NCBI GenBank assembly: GCA_963923035.1
Contig: CAWUKT010000001.1
Span: forward strand, 186,001-250,000
Direction of reading: 5' to 3'
DNA length: 64,000 nt
Source: CAWUKT01 sp963923035
GTDB lineage: Bacteria; Bacteroidota; Bacteroidia; J057; JADKCL01
This document shows, piece after piece, positions 1 to 8,158 of this stretch. Below the pieces are notes generated by a model. It did not search any database and was not told the DNA's origin. It saw only the letters and a program-made list of their open reading frames with translations. Each line of letters starts with the position of its first letter. Positions within the stretch are counted from its first letter, which is position 1. The position numbers were made by a program, and so were the translations under genes.

Positions 1-734
1 AAGAAAATGGCCGGGCAGTCCCTCAAAATACCATTCAGCCCTTGGGCGATGTCCTGCAAAACCGAATGGCCACCCAGATTTTCTCGAATATGATGGCCCT
101 GCAGCAGCAAGAATTGTTGCAGCAAAACTTACTGCGCTGGCTGTGTCCGGCGACCCTGCCCGATGAGGTGGGGGGATCGGTGGGCAAACAATTTCAGCCG
201 CGTCCGTCCCTTTCCCTGGGCGAGGTCTACGAGAATGCGCCGCCCGAATGGGAAGACAGCCTTGCCCATGCCAGTCGCGATCTCGGGCGATTTGGCCGCC
301 AGCAAGTCCAACTGGCCGGGGAGTTTTTGACGAAAGGGCCTCAGAATGGCTTGGAGGGCCAGATTGTGCAGGAATTGGGGACGGCGCTCAAGGTGACGGG
401 GATGTACGCGCTGCACCAATCGGCGTGGTACGATGCCCTGAAACAAGTTGTGTACGAAGACGCTGATCCCGATGCGGCATTGGAGCGGTGCGTGGAATTG
501 CGGGAATTTGCCCAGCAGTTGGTGGTGAAAATGGAATCGGGTTACCGCTATCCCATCCAATGGTTGGGCCGCAAGCGTTCAAGTTTTACCTCCTACCAAT
601 ATGGCTACCTCTATCCCGTCAGCGAACTCCACTTTTGGAAGCGCCGGGAAGAACAACTCCGCAAAGGGAAGCTCAGCAGCCCCTTTTTTATGAATATTTT
701 TGATCCCCTGCGCATCGGAGGGCTGAAGAAATGA
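1..734 (+). CDS. Protein of unknown function, 5'-truncated by the window edge
   Basis: The reading frame is open to the left edge; the first possible start inside the window is a TTG at 42, but the frame continues upstream of it, so the true start probably lies outside. The visible ~240 residues are soluble and mostly helical by composition, with a Gln-rich stretch near the beginning and an aromatic-rich C-terminal third. I recognise no domain. Its TGA overlaps the ATG of the ankyrin/TPR gene (ATGA at 731-734), so the two are probably translationally coupled. Function cannot be assigned. Confidence 0.7.
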   Translation, partial: ENGRAVPQNTIQPLGDVLQNRMATQIFSNMMALQQQELLQQNLLRWLCPATLPDEVGGSVGKQFQPRPSLSLGEVYENAPPEWEDSLAHASRDLGRFGRQQVQLAGEFLTKGPQNGLEGQIVQELGTALKVTGMYALHQSAWYDALKQVVYEDADPDAALERCVELREFAQQLVVKMESGYRYPIQWLGRKRSSFTSYQYGYLYPVSELHFWKRREEQLRKGKLSSPFFMNIFDPLRIGGLKK

Positions 735-2767
735 AATGGATTTGGCTGGTGCTGGGACTCGGATGGGCCAGTTGGGGATGGGGGCAAATAGACGATCAGT
801 CTCAGTATTGGTTGGGAAAAGCAATTGTGGAGGGAAATGAAAAGGCCGTCAAAAAGGCATTGAAAGAAGGCGCGGAATTGGGGAAAGGTTGTCCTCAAAA
901 TTTACCCGAATACGCCCAGACCTATAACCTCCAATATGAGATTTCCCCCGGGCCCAAGATCACGCCTTTTACCACCCCGGCGCCTCCCCTCCACCTCAAC
1001 GCCTTGCACCCCAACGCAGCGGTCCTCGATCTCCTCCTCCAAAAAGGCGCGAACGTGAACCGCCCCGATCCCATCAACCGGATCCCGCTGCACCTCGCGT
1101 TGGCGGAGGGGCACCTGAGCCACGCCCAACGCCTCGTCACCGCCGGGAGCAACTACCTGCAGACCGACGATTACGGAAATACCAGCCTCCACTTTGCCGC
1201 TGTCAGCGGCCTCCCCGAAGCCATCCGCTTCGCGAAAACCAACGGCATTTCCATCAACGCCTCCAACAAGGGCAATGTCACCCCGTTCCATATCCTCGCC
1301 CGCAGCGGTGGTCCCGAAGACCTGCAACTCATGGTGGACCTGGGCGCCGACCCCATGCTCCGCGACCGCTCCGGCTTCAACGCCCTCCACTACGCCGCCG
1401 CCCACAACGATTTGCCCGCCGTCAAATTCCTGTACCAGAAATTTCCGGTCCTGTTTTCCAACAGCCTGACCGGCGCGAATCCCTTGGACATCGCCTACCG
1501 CATGGGCCAAACCGACATCGCGCTCTATTTCCGCCGCCGGGGCCGCGATTTTGGCGGTCTTTACAAGAAAGAGCTCAACCAGGCCATTCGGGCCAACGAA
1601 CCCGACTCCGTCCTGGCCTACCTCAAGCGCGGCGCCAATGCCAACCTCGGCTTTGATGAGCGACCGTTGCACCTCGCGGCCCGCACCGGGAACTGGACGA
1701 TTGCGTCGCACCTCATCGTGTACGGCGCCGAATTGCAGCCGAAAAACAAGGCTGGGGAGACCCCACTGGCCATTGCGATCCAGAAGGGATACGGAGATTG
1801 GGCGATCCAGGCCATGCGGCAAGGGGCCGATCCCGAAAGTGGATGGTTGGCGGGCCTGATCGAGGTGTACGTAGAAAGCGACGGGGTAAAATGCTCGCGG
1901 GAACTGGTGGAAGAGGTCATGCGGCAGGTCGACGACCTGAATGTGCCGGGCGGAAGCCTGAACATTCCGCCCTTGCATTGGGCGGCGTATCTGGGGGAGC
2001 CCGAGTGGGTAAACCTATTGTTGGGGCTGAATGCGAGCCCCTATTTGATGGATGCTGACGGCTGGACGGCGCTCCATTGGGCGGTGGTGAAGCGGGAACT
2101 GACCCAGACGAGTCCGAAAAAAGTCGCGTGCCTGCGCATATTGAAAGAGCGGGGCGGTCAGATGTACCAAGCGTCCAAGGCCGCGAAGATATTGCCCGTG
2201 ACCAGCCCCTATTTGGCCCACCGCATTCCCCCGAATGCGACCCTCCGGGACCTGCTCAACTATGCCTTGCCCCTGGACTCGGCGATGTTGGACCTCATTC
2301 CCCCGAATATCCCCCAACTCATCCTGGCCGTCGATTTTCTGGACAATGGCCGCTACCTCCTGAACTCCGCGCCCGATCTGGCGCTGGTCGAGTTGAACAA
2401 GGCCCTGCGCCTGGAGCCGCAAATGGCGGCCGGATATTTCGAGCGGGGCTGCACCAAATACCGCCTGGGCCAGTACGAAAGTGCCCGCATCGACCTGGCA
2501 TTGGCCTTGGAGTACCAGGCCTTTTATCCCGAGGCCCATCGGGAAATGGGGCGGTGCTGGCTGGCCGAAGAACAATACGACCAGGCTCGTCCGGAGCTGG
2601 ACGAGGCCATTGCCGGAGGAGATCGGACGGGGGAAACCTATTTGATGCGGGGAAAAGCCTTGCTTAAATTGGGGGAGGCGGAGGCAGCCTGCGAAGATTT
2701 TCGCCGGGCCCAAATGAAGGAGATTCCCGAAGCCGCTTCCTGGATCCAAGAACATTGCGCGCCATGA
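731..2767 (+). CDS. Secreted ankyrin-repeat and TPR protein
   Basis: The 678-aa protein begins with a signal peptide of about 19 residues ending in Gly-Trp-Gly-Gln. Ankyrin repeats are visible at about residues 89-265, 278-372 and 412-455 (recurring PLHLA, ALHYAA, LHWAA helix starts and GAD/GAN turns). A TPR block follows at about 545-670 (ALRLEP, YFERG, YLMRG). Both repeat types bind proteins, so a scaffold role in the periplasm or at the surface is inferred. The gene starts inside the preceding stop (ATGA) and its own stop overlaps the next ATG, so three genes are coupled end to end. The client is unknown. Confidence 0.85.
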   Translation: MKWIWLVLGLGWASWGWGQIDDQSQYWLGKAIVEGNEKAVKKALKEGAELGKGCPQNLPEYAQTYNLQYEISPGPKITPFTTPAPPLHLNALHPNAAVLDLLLQKGANVNRPDPINRIPLHLALAEGHLSHAQRLVTAGSNYLQTDDYGNTSLHFAAVSGLPEAIRFAKTNGISINASNKGNVTPFHILARSGGPEDLQLMVDLGADPMLRDRSGFNALHYAAAHNDLPAVKFLYQKFPVLFSNSLTGANPLDIAYRMGQTDIALYFRRRGRDFGGLYKKELNQAIRANEPDSVLAYLKRGANANLGFDERPLHLAARTGNWTIASHLIVYGAELQPKNKAGETPLAIAIQKGYGDWAIQAMRQGADPESGWLAGLIEVYVESDGVKCSRELVEEVMRQVDDLNVPGGSLNIPPLHWAAYLGEPEWVNLLLGLNASPYLMDADGWTALHWAVVKRELTQTSPKKVACLRILKERGGQMYQASKAAKILPVTSPYLAHRIPPNATLRDLLNYALPLDSAMLDLIPPNIPQLILAVDFLDNGRYLLNSAPDLALVELNKALRLEPQMAAGYFERGCTKYRLGQYESARIDLALALEYQAFYPEAHREMGRCWLAEEQYDQARPELDEAIAGGDRTGETYLMRGKALLKLGEAEAACEDFRRAQMKEIPEAASWIQEHCAP

Positions 2768-3219
2768 AATCCATTGGGATAATTGTTGGGATGCTGTTGG
2801 CTGGTCAGATTTTGACCGCGCAGGTCCGGCGTGTCCTCCCCAAGCCGGTCCACAAATTGGAGCTGGGGATGTCCCTGGAGGCATTTTCGGATGAATACGA
2901 GACCCTGGACCCCTATCAGCTCGACCGGGAAGAGTTTCGGTACCGGTGGGAGCAGGATTTGGGCGGAAAAAAGGGAATCGCTTCGGCCACCTTTTATTTT
3001 GACGATGGCAGTGACCGGCCCCTCTACGAGGTCATCCTGGTTTACGACGACCTCCGCGCCCGCGACCAATGGCTCGCCAAGTACTATGGCCCTCCCAATG
3101 CCGCCGAGGGCACCGAATGGGCCTATGAACTTCCCTCCGGTTACCCCTTGCGGGCTTGGTGCTACAAAAACCGATTGGTCATTGTCGCGGCCTTGCCCGG
3201 AACCGAATGGGCACCTTGA
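2764..3219 (+). CDS. Small secreted protein of unknown function
   Basis: The 151-aa protein has a signal peptide (MKSIGIIVGMLLAGQILTAQ) followed by an acidic and aromatic soluble domain. The ATG at 2764 overlaps the TGA of the ankyrin/TPR gene. An in-frame TTG three codons earlier is less likely because it would place Arg-Ala before the hydrophobic leader. I recognise no family. The coupling suggests it works with the exported ankyrin/TPR protein. Confidence 0.75.
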   Translation: MKSIGIIVGMLLAGQILTAQVRRVLPKPVHKLELGMSLEAFSDEYETLDPYQLDREEFRYRWEQDLGGKKGIASATFYFDDGSDRPLYEVILVYDDLRARDQWLAKYYGPPNAAEGTEWAYELPSGYPLRAWCYKNRLVIVAALPGTEWAP

Positions 3220-3296
3220 CCGAGGACTTCGTTTCCATGTAACACAGCCTTCCTTTTTTCCTTCCAATTCATCCCCTTTTCCACCATCTTTCCCCC

Positions 3297-4592
3297 ATGC
3301 GACGGATTCCCCTTCTTTTGACGTTACTGCTGCTGCTGTCGGCAAGTGCCCTGACGGCCCAGTCTTTTGTGGTGAAAGGCATCGTGCGAGATGCCGAGAC
3401 CGGTGAAGCCATTCCATTGGCGACGGTGCGCGTATCGGGCAGTATCCTGACCGCCATGACCGATGACCAGGGCCTGTTCGCGACACACGTTCCGCGGACC
3501 GGCGTCGTACTGGAAATCTCCCGGCTGGGCTACCAGCGGGCTTACTACCCGCTCGAGCGGGTTCCCGATGAGCCCGTCGAAATCGGGCTCGTCAAGAAGG
3601 ACATCACCCTGGCTCCGGTCCTGATCGAGGCGGGCTTGCAAAAGGTCCTCAAGGACGACAAGCTCTACGTCAAGGACTATGGCTTCTGGGAAGAATACCT
3701 GTTTGTAATGGTCTTCGACGAGAACCGGCGGGAATTCAAGCTGGCCTATATCAACGAGCGCGATTCCATTATGGACGAAAATTGGGGGCCGGAAGCGCCG
3801 ACCAGCCTTGAATACGATTGCTACGGCAATGTCCACGCCATCGGCAAGGATTTTGCCTGCCAGCTGTACATCGACAACGAAACCATCCAGTATTACCAGG
3901 ACTCCGTCCACCTCTACGATGCCTACGTCCGGCCCTGCATCGGCAATGTCGGGCCCTATTATTACTACGCCTACCGCCAATTGAACGACCAGGTCCTCGA
4001 TTACTACGCCCACAACGGCATCACCGCCAATGGTGACTTTTTCTTTCACCTCGAAGACGAGCGCCGCATTCAACAGATCATCGACCCCTCCGAGCTCAAT
4101 CCTTTTTCCGATTATGTCAATTCCGAGGCGATGGCCCGGGGCATGAGCCCCAAGATGTGGAAGCGTCTCAGCACCCTCAACGAGGACACGCAGTTTGAGA
4201 AACTGGCCTTTTTCAAGCCGGTGGACGCCCCCCTGCACGTGGTCGGCAACAATGTCCTCGTCTTCGACCACCTCACGAACTATCTCCGGATTTTCTCCCC
4301 CGATGGCTTCCACAAGGGCGATATTCCCATTGACTACCACCGGCTTCCCAAATGGGATTCCTTCATCATCATCGACAAGATCCGCGGCGAAGCCTATACC
4401 CGCTACGTCCGCAATGGCTATTCTACGCTCCACGAGATCGACCTCGAGACCGGCCAAATCGGGACGGGCATAGAACTCCCGCGGGAATTTCCGGAAGAAA
4501 TCACCGTGCGCGATGGAGTGGCCTATTTCCTGTACCGCGAAGCGAACTACGACGACACCCGCCGCCTGTACCGCTACCGCGTCAAGGACTGA
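3297..4592 (+). CDS. Secreted protein with carboxypeptidase-regulatory-like domain
   Basis: A leucine-rich signal peptide (residues 1-22, ending LTAQ) is followed at about 24-100 by a carboxypeptidase D regulatory-like Ig fold (VKGIVRDAETGEAIPLATV, then DDQGLF and LGY turns), as found at the N-terminus of TonB-dependent receptors and many Bacteroidota surface proteins. Residues ~110-431 are Tyr/Asp-rich with recurring strand-like segments, resembling the 6-bladed-propeller-type proteins often fused to this domain; that part is inference. No sorting domain is visible at the C-terminus. The stop abuts the stop of the convergent XRE-cupin gene. Confidence 0.75.
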   Translation: MRRIPLLLTLLLLLSASALTAQSFVVKGIVRDAETGEAIPLATVRVSGSILTAMTDDQGLFATHVPRTGVVLEISRLGYQRAYYPLERVPDEPVEIGLVKKDITLAPVLIEAGLQKVLKDDKLYVKDYGFWEEYLFVMVFDENRREFKLAYINERDSIMDENWGPEAPTSLEYDCYGNVHAIGKDFACQLYIDNETIQYYQDSVHLYDAYVRPCIGNVGPYYYYAYRQLNDQVLDYYAHNGITANGDFFFHLEDERRIQQIIDPSELNPFSDYVNSEAMARGMSPKMWKRLSTLNEDTQFEKLAFFKPVDAPLHVVGNNVLVFDHLTNYLRIFSPDGFHKGDIPIDYHRLPKWDSFIIIDKIRGEAYTRYVRNGYSTLHEIDLETGQIGTGIELPREFPEEITVRDGVAYFLYREANYDDTRRLYRYRVKD

Positions 4593-5165
4593 TCAGTGGC
4601 CAGCATTGAGGAAGTAGACCACCAGGAACCGAACCTTCTCGGAGCTCGGATTGGTGGGAACATGGGGAATCCGACCGTCAAAGAAGAATGCTTCTCCTTC
4701 TCCAATCGGGATCATCTCCTCATCCAGGTTCATCACAATCCCTCCTTTGAGCAAAAAGACCAATTCGTGCCCATCCGTCGAAACCTTCTCGCGCTTGGCG
4801 CCAGGATCCAGTTCCAGGATGGTGATTTCGATCGCATTGCTGGCCAGGGACTGGTTGAGCAACTGGAAATAGTGAAATCCAACCGCTTCTTCCTTTTCGA
4901 TGGGAACGTAATCGTTCGGCTTCAGCAGCAGGTAGGCCGGAGGGCGTTCCATGCTGATACCTTCGAAAAAAGAGGCGATGTCTGTTTCCAGAGAACGAAT
5001 GAGGGAGAACAATACAGGCAGGGAGGGGATGGTCCGTCCATTTTCAATTTTGGAGACCAATCCTTTTGAAACACCAGCTCGGTCAGCGATTTCTTGAACC
5101 GTCATGCCGCGCTGTTTGCGAAACTGCCGGACCTTACGGCCTACGGCAATGAGTACATGATCCAT
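4593..5165 (-). CDS. XRE-family regulator with C-terminal cupin sensor domain
   Basis: In this 190-aa protein, residues ~8-65 form a Cro/C1-type helix-turn-helix (MTVQEIADRAGVSKGLVSKI followed by ENGRTIPSLPVL). Residues ~105-187 form a cupin barrel (ELDPGAKRE, GHELVFLLKG, GEGEAFFFDGRIPHVP). This HTH-cupin layout is typical of small-molecule-responsive repressors of metabolic or stress genes. The ATG at 5165 directly follows the HTH leader. No divergent target gene adjoins it, so autoregulation is the most visible option; inverted repeats lie just upstream. Confidence 0.88.
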   Translation of the reverse strand: MDHVLIAVGRKVRQFRKQRGMTVQEIADRAGVSKGLVSKIENGRTIPSLPVLFSLIRSLETDIASFFEGISMERPPAYLLLKPNDYVPIEKEEAVGFHYFQLLNQSLASNAIEITILELDPGAKREKVSTDGHELVFLLKGGIVMNLDEEMIPIGEGEAFFFDGRIPHVPTNPSSEKVRFLVVYFLNAGH

Positions 5166-5172
5166 TCCAACT

Positions 5173-5216
5173 GTTTAAACCAAATGATTCATTAAACTAG
5201 CACACTTCAATTTGGT
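5173..5216. promoter_or_regulatory. Candidate operator of the XRE-cupin gene
   Basis: Eight bases upstream of the ATG (minus strand) lie two nested inverted repeats: GTTTAA (5173-5178) with TTAAAC (5192-5197), and ACCAAAT (5179-5185) with ATTTGGT (5210-5216). The centre of the first contains the palindrome ATGATTCAT (5184-5192). The position fits an autoregulatory site for a Cro/C1-type dimer. No binding data can be read from sequence. Confidence 0.35.
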
Positions 5217-5324
5217 CAACTTTCTTCGTTTCTCCATACCAAAACGCCCCATTTCCTTTCCCCATTTTTCAGGTTGATTGTCGGACGAGGGTGAATGGAG
5301 AGAGGAGGGGAATGAAAATAAAAA

Positions 5325-5348
5325 TGGCCCCTGCGGTCACAGGGGCCA
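5325..5348 (-). terminator. Intrinsic terminator of the 779-aa gene
   Basis: A 9-bp perfect stem TGGCCCCTG/CAGGGGCCA with a 6-nt loop lies 25 bases past the stop codon on the minus strand. In minus-strand transcription it is followed by a T-rich tract (complement of 5315-5324). This supports the minus strand as coding here. Confidence 0.75.
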
Positions 5349-5373
5349 ACCCATAATCGTCAATATAGAATCA

Positions 5374-7713
5374 TTAATCGTTGTCGCCGATGCCGTAGAC
5401 CACAAACATGATCTTCATCGGTTCGGAGCTGTCAAAGTCAATCTGGTCCGGATTGACGACATTTTGGGCCATGAACTGAACCTCGCGGGCCCACAGGTTG
5501 TCAGGCTTGCAGATGTACATCCGGACGGTATAGTACTTGGAACCGGAGACATAGTCCTCGTAGCTGTACTCGGCGCCTACACCCCAACTGCTGTTGGTAT
5601 CCACGGAGCCGACCACTTCAAGTTGGTAACTGAATCCGGCCATGGCACTGCCGCTGATCTCCTCTCCAAAGCCGAACAGGGAAATTTCCTCTCCGAATCC
5701 TACGCCGAGATAGGTACTGGAATCCACCGTCCATCCGGCCGTCGCCTGAATTTCATCGATCGACTCGAAGGTCGTAACGGAGCCCCCATTGGCGTTAACC
5801 TGGTACTCCAGGAAGAGCTGGCCATTCGGCATCTTTTGGGCCCGGGGTTCGATCACTTGCTGGATATAGTCCTCCGCGTAATCAGACGGGAAGTAAGAGC
5901 CGTATCCATTGTCGACCGCCTCATCGTACAGAGCTGCCATTCGGGAGTTGATATTCGTCTCCGTATAGGAATTGATGTCGCCGGGGGTGGAGGAATAAAC
6001 GTCGTAATAGGTGCTGGTGGCATAAGAACCATGACCGGGAACCGGAGTCAGCAGGTTGTACAGCGGAGCAAGGACCCCATTCTGGAGGTTGTTGTTGGAA
6101 TCGTAGAACAGGGCTGCGGTTTGGGAAATGGAGAACAGGGTATGACCGTCGGCGCGGCCCCGGGGGCTGATCACGACATCGACCCCATTGCTTTGGGCAG
6201 CCGTATCCATGGAATAGGCCTGGGTGGTTGTGGTCCCGGAACCGATTTCCAGACTGCCTTCCGGTCCCGTCTCGAAGGAGGCCTCAGCGGCCGGTCCCAC
6301 GCCTTTGCTGGTGCTCACTTCCGTCTTCAATCCAAACTGAAACGCCCAATTGACTTCCATTTTGGTACTGGTTCCATTGGAGGTGCCGTACTGGTAAGTG
6401 ATCAGGGGATTACCCGGTTCGACCGACCCAATGTTCTCGTTCGGGAAGGGGAAGGAATCCATCAGGTGACTGAGGAGAATGGTGTCCTTGGTCTCGTCGG
6501 AGGGCTCCATGCTGCTGTAATTCGGGACGAGGTAGGTGCTGCCGTAGTTGGCGACCTGGACCTGGATCTTATAGCCATGGTTGGTGTGGTCCCCGTCGCA
6601 GTAATAGACAAAGCTGTACACATTGCTGACCGAAGCGGGGAAGTCCTGGCTATCCCCTTCGGGATTGGAGAGGGCGAGGCTGCCTTCGGAAGGAGTGGCC
6701 ACCACAAAGAAGCTCTGGGGACGCTTCTCGGAATCCTTATTGATGCCATTGACCTGAACCGAAGACTGCCAATCGAGGACCTGATTGCTGTCCACTTCCT
6801 GGTTGGTGCTGAAGGCTTTCCAACGCAGGTCCTTGTCATCGTCGTCGTGGCAATAGGTGGCGAGGATCATCCCCGAAGAATCCCGCTTGAGGGTGATGCC
6901 CCGGCGGGCGCTGAAGGAGTGGACCGGGAAGCGGTCGCTGGAGCCGGAGATATTGGGGGTCAGGTCATCGTTGATGGGGAAGCAAATAAATTCACCCTTG
7001 TGGTCGTCGCTGCTGTAAAAGCTGGCCAGCATGTAGCTGCCGTTGCTGCCCTGGGAGAACCATTCGGTGGAGATGCGGTAATAGGTTTTGTCCAGGTCCA
7101 GGCCCCAGTCGGAGGGATCCATCTCGGGCAGCAGGGTGCCGTCCCACCTACCATTGCTGGGGTCCATTTCGGTGAGGTCGAACTTGACGCAGGCGAGCTT
7201 GCTGTGTTTGGTATCGTAGAGGTAGAGAATAAGTCCATCGTCACAGGCATGGACCGACAGGTCACTCAGGGAAATCAAATGGCCGCTGGTGCCGCTGGAG
7301 TTGGTGGCGTGGGCCTTCATGGGTTGGCTGCACCAGTTGCCGAAGCTGTCCATGGACGCGATATAGACCTGGCCTTCGTCGTGCGTATCGGTCCAGAGAC
7401 AGTACAGGCTGCCGTTTTGGAGGGTCATGGAAGGCGCGAAATGGGTCTTGTAGTGCGCATCGTTGCTGTGGCTGAATTGGTCGTCCAGCATGAAGTTGCT
7501 CCAATTGGAGCTGTCATCAATCCCGCTCAGGTTATTGTTGGTGATGAGGTCGGCGAGGTTGCAGGTGACCATCTTCAGGTATTCCTTGGAGTCGGGGACC
7601 AGGTAGTAGAGCGAATTGCCAACTTGGGTAAGGGAACCGCCTTTGGCGCTGTGGCCGGTATTGGAGGGGTGGAATTCTCCGGTAGAAGTAGTGCTTGCAG
7701 TGAGAGTAGACAT
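5374..7713 (-). CDS. 779-aa beta-rich protein without signal peptide, unknown function
   Basis: The N-terminus (MSTLTASTTSTGEF) is Ser/Thr-rich with no hydrophobic leader, so it is cytoplasmic or exported by a leaderless route. Residues ~20-420 contain recurring short strands with aromatic and Asp-Asp/Asp-Gly turns (SLYCLWTD, LILYLYD, YMLASFY, GMILATYCHDDDD), reminiscent of a beta-propeller or lectin-like domain. Residues ~470-560 alternate small and charged residues (Gly/Ser/Thr/Glu) around GSGTTTTQAY, and ~690-740 are Gly-rich strands (GVGFGEEISLFGFGEEIS). Such segments resemble membrane-inserting loops of beta-pore formers, but this is only a suggestion. No family is recognised. It stands alone, with its own terminator. 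Confidence 0.75.
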   Translation of the reverse strand: MSTLTASTTSTGEFHPSNTGHSAKGGSLTQVGNSLYYLVPDSKEYLKMVTCNLADLITNNNLSGIDDSSNWSNFMLDDQFSHSNDAHYKTHFAPSMTLQNGSLYCLWTDTHDEGQVYIASMDSFGNWCSQPMKAHATNSSGTSGHLISLSDLSVHACDDGLILYLYDTKHSKLACVKFDLTEMDPSNGRWDGTLLPEMDPSDWGLDLDKTYYRISTEWFSQGSNGSYMLASFYSSDDHKGEFICFPINDDLTPNISGSSDRFPVHSFSARRGITLKRDSSGMILATYCHDDDDKDLRWKAFSTNQEVDSNQVLDWQSSVQVNGINKDSEKRPQSFFVVATPSEGSLALSNPEGDSQDFPASVSNVYSFVYYCDGDHTNHGYKIQVQVANYGSTYLVPNYSSMEPSDETKDTILLSHLMDSFPFPNENIGSVEPGNPLITYQYGTSNGTSTKMEVNWAFQFGLKTEVSTSKGVGPAAEASFETGPEGSLEIGSGTTTTQAYSMDTAAQSNGVDVVISPRGRADGHTLFSISQTAALFYDSNNNLQNGVLAPLYNLLTPVPGHGSYATSTYYDVYSSTPGDINSYTETNINSRMAALYDEAVDNGYGSYFPSDYAEDYIQQVIEPRAQKMPNGQLFLEYQVNANGGSVTTFESIDEIQATAGWTVDSSTYLGVGFGEEISLFGFGEEISGSAMAGFSYQLEVVGSVDTNSSWGVGAEYSYEDYVSGSKYYTVRMYICKPDNLWAREVQFMAQNVVNPDQIDFDSSEPMKIMFVVYGIGDND

Positions 7714-8158
7714 AATGAGGTTGGGTTAAGATGTTTGGTCTTTGATACCGGAGGGGATCAAAGTGTTACCCGGAGAGGAAAGGAAAAATTGATTTTTTTC
7801 TTACGGATCAATGGGCGGAATAGGGGTGGAGTGGGGGAAATGGTGTCAGACGGGGTCGTCTGGGTCTTTTTTTGAGGGCTAAAAAGAAAACCATTTTTTT
7901 CAAAAGAGGGCTGGTTGTTTGCGGGACCGCGTCATCGCGGCCTGGAACCGCGGCATCGCGGTCTGGCACCGCGTCATCGCGGTCTGGAACCGCGGCATCG
8001 GGGTCCGGGACCGCGGCATCGCGGTCTGGAACCGCGTCATCGGGGTCCGGGACCGCGTCATCGCGGTCTGGAACCGCGTCATCGGGGTCCGGGACCGCGT
8101 CATCGGAGTCCGGGACCTCATGTTAGGCTTTAAAATGACCAGGGGTGAAGGGGAAAAC
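7714..8158. other. Intergenic region holding a 21-bp repeat array
   Basis: This 445-base gap separates the starts and ends of two minus-strand genes. It holds the upstream region of the 779-aa gene, a T/A-rich stretch near 7790-7915, and the tandem array at 7923-8111. Small reading frames through the array are open only because a 21-bp unit preserves frame. I see no convincing gene. Confidence 0.7.
7923..8111. repeat. Nine tandem copies of a 21-bp GC-rich repeat
   Basis: Nine head-to-tail 21-bp units fill 189 bases without interruption; the consensus is about GGRACCGCGKCATCGSGGTC plus Y. Copies 5-8 alternate between two variants (GGGACC...CGGTCT and GGAACC...GGGTCC), giving a 42-bp higher-order period that points to recent two-unit duplication. 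A degenerate tenth unit follows (GGGACCTCATG). Each unit carries a CCGCG/CGCGG core. The unit is 7 codons, so translated frames would be heptad repeats (SGTASSR-like on plus, TRSRTPM-like on minus), but neither has a plausible gene setting. Confidence 0.9.

Noticed and set aside
5278..7875. 865-aa open frame on the plus strand
   Set aside because: Antisense to the 779-aa gene; Val/Gly/Ile-rich composition typical of a codon-bias shadow. The terminator at 5325-5348 with T tract on the minus strand supports the opposite strand.
7923..8111. CRISPR array
   Set aside because: Repeats are contiguous with no unique spacers, and no cas gene is present.
7872..8133. Heptad-repeat peptides encoded across the 21-bp array
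   Set aside because: A 21-bp unit keeps frames open automatically; no start context, promoter or conserved flank supports translation.
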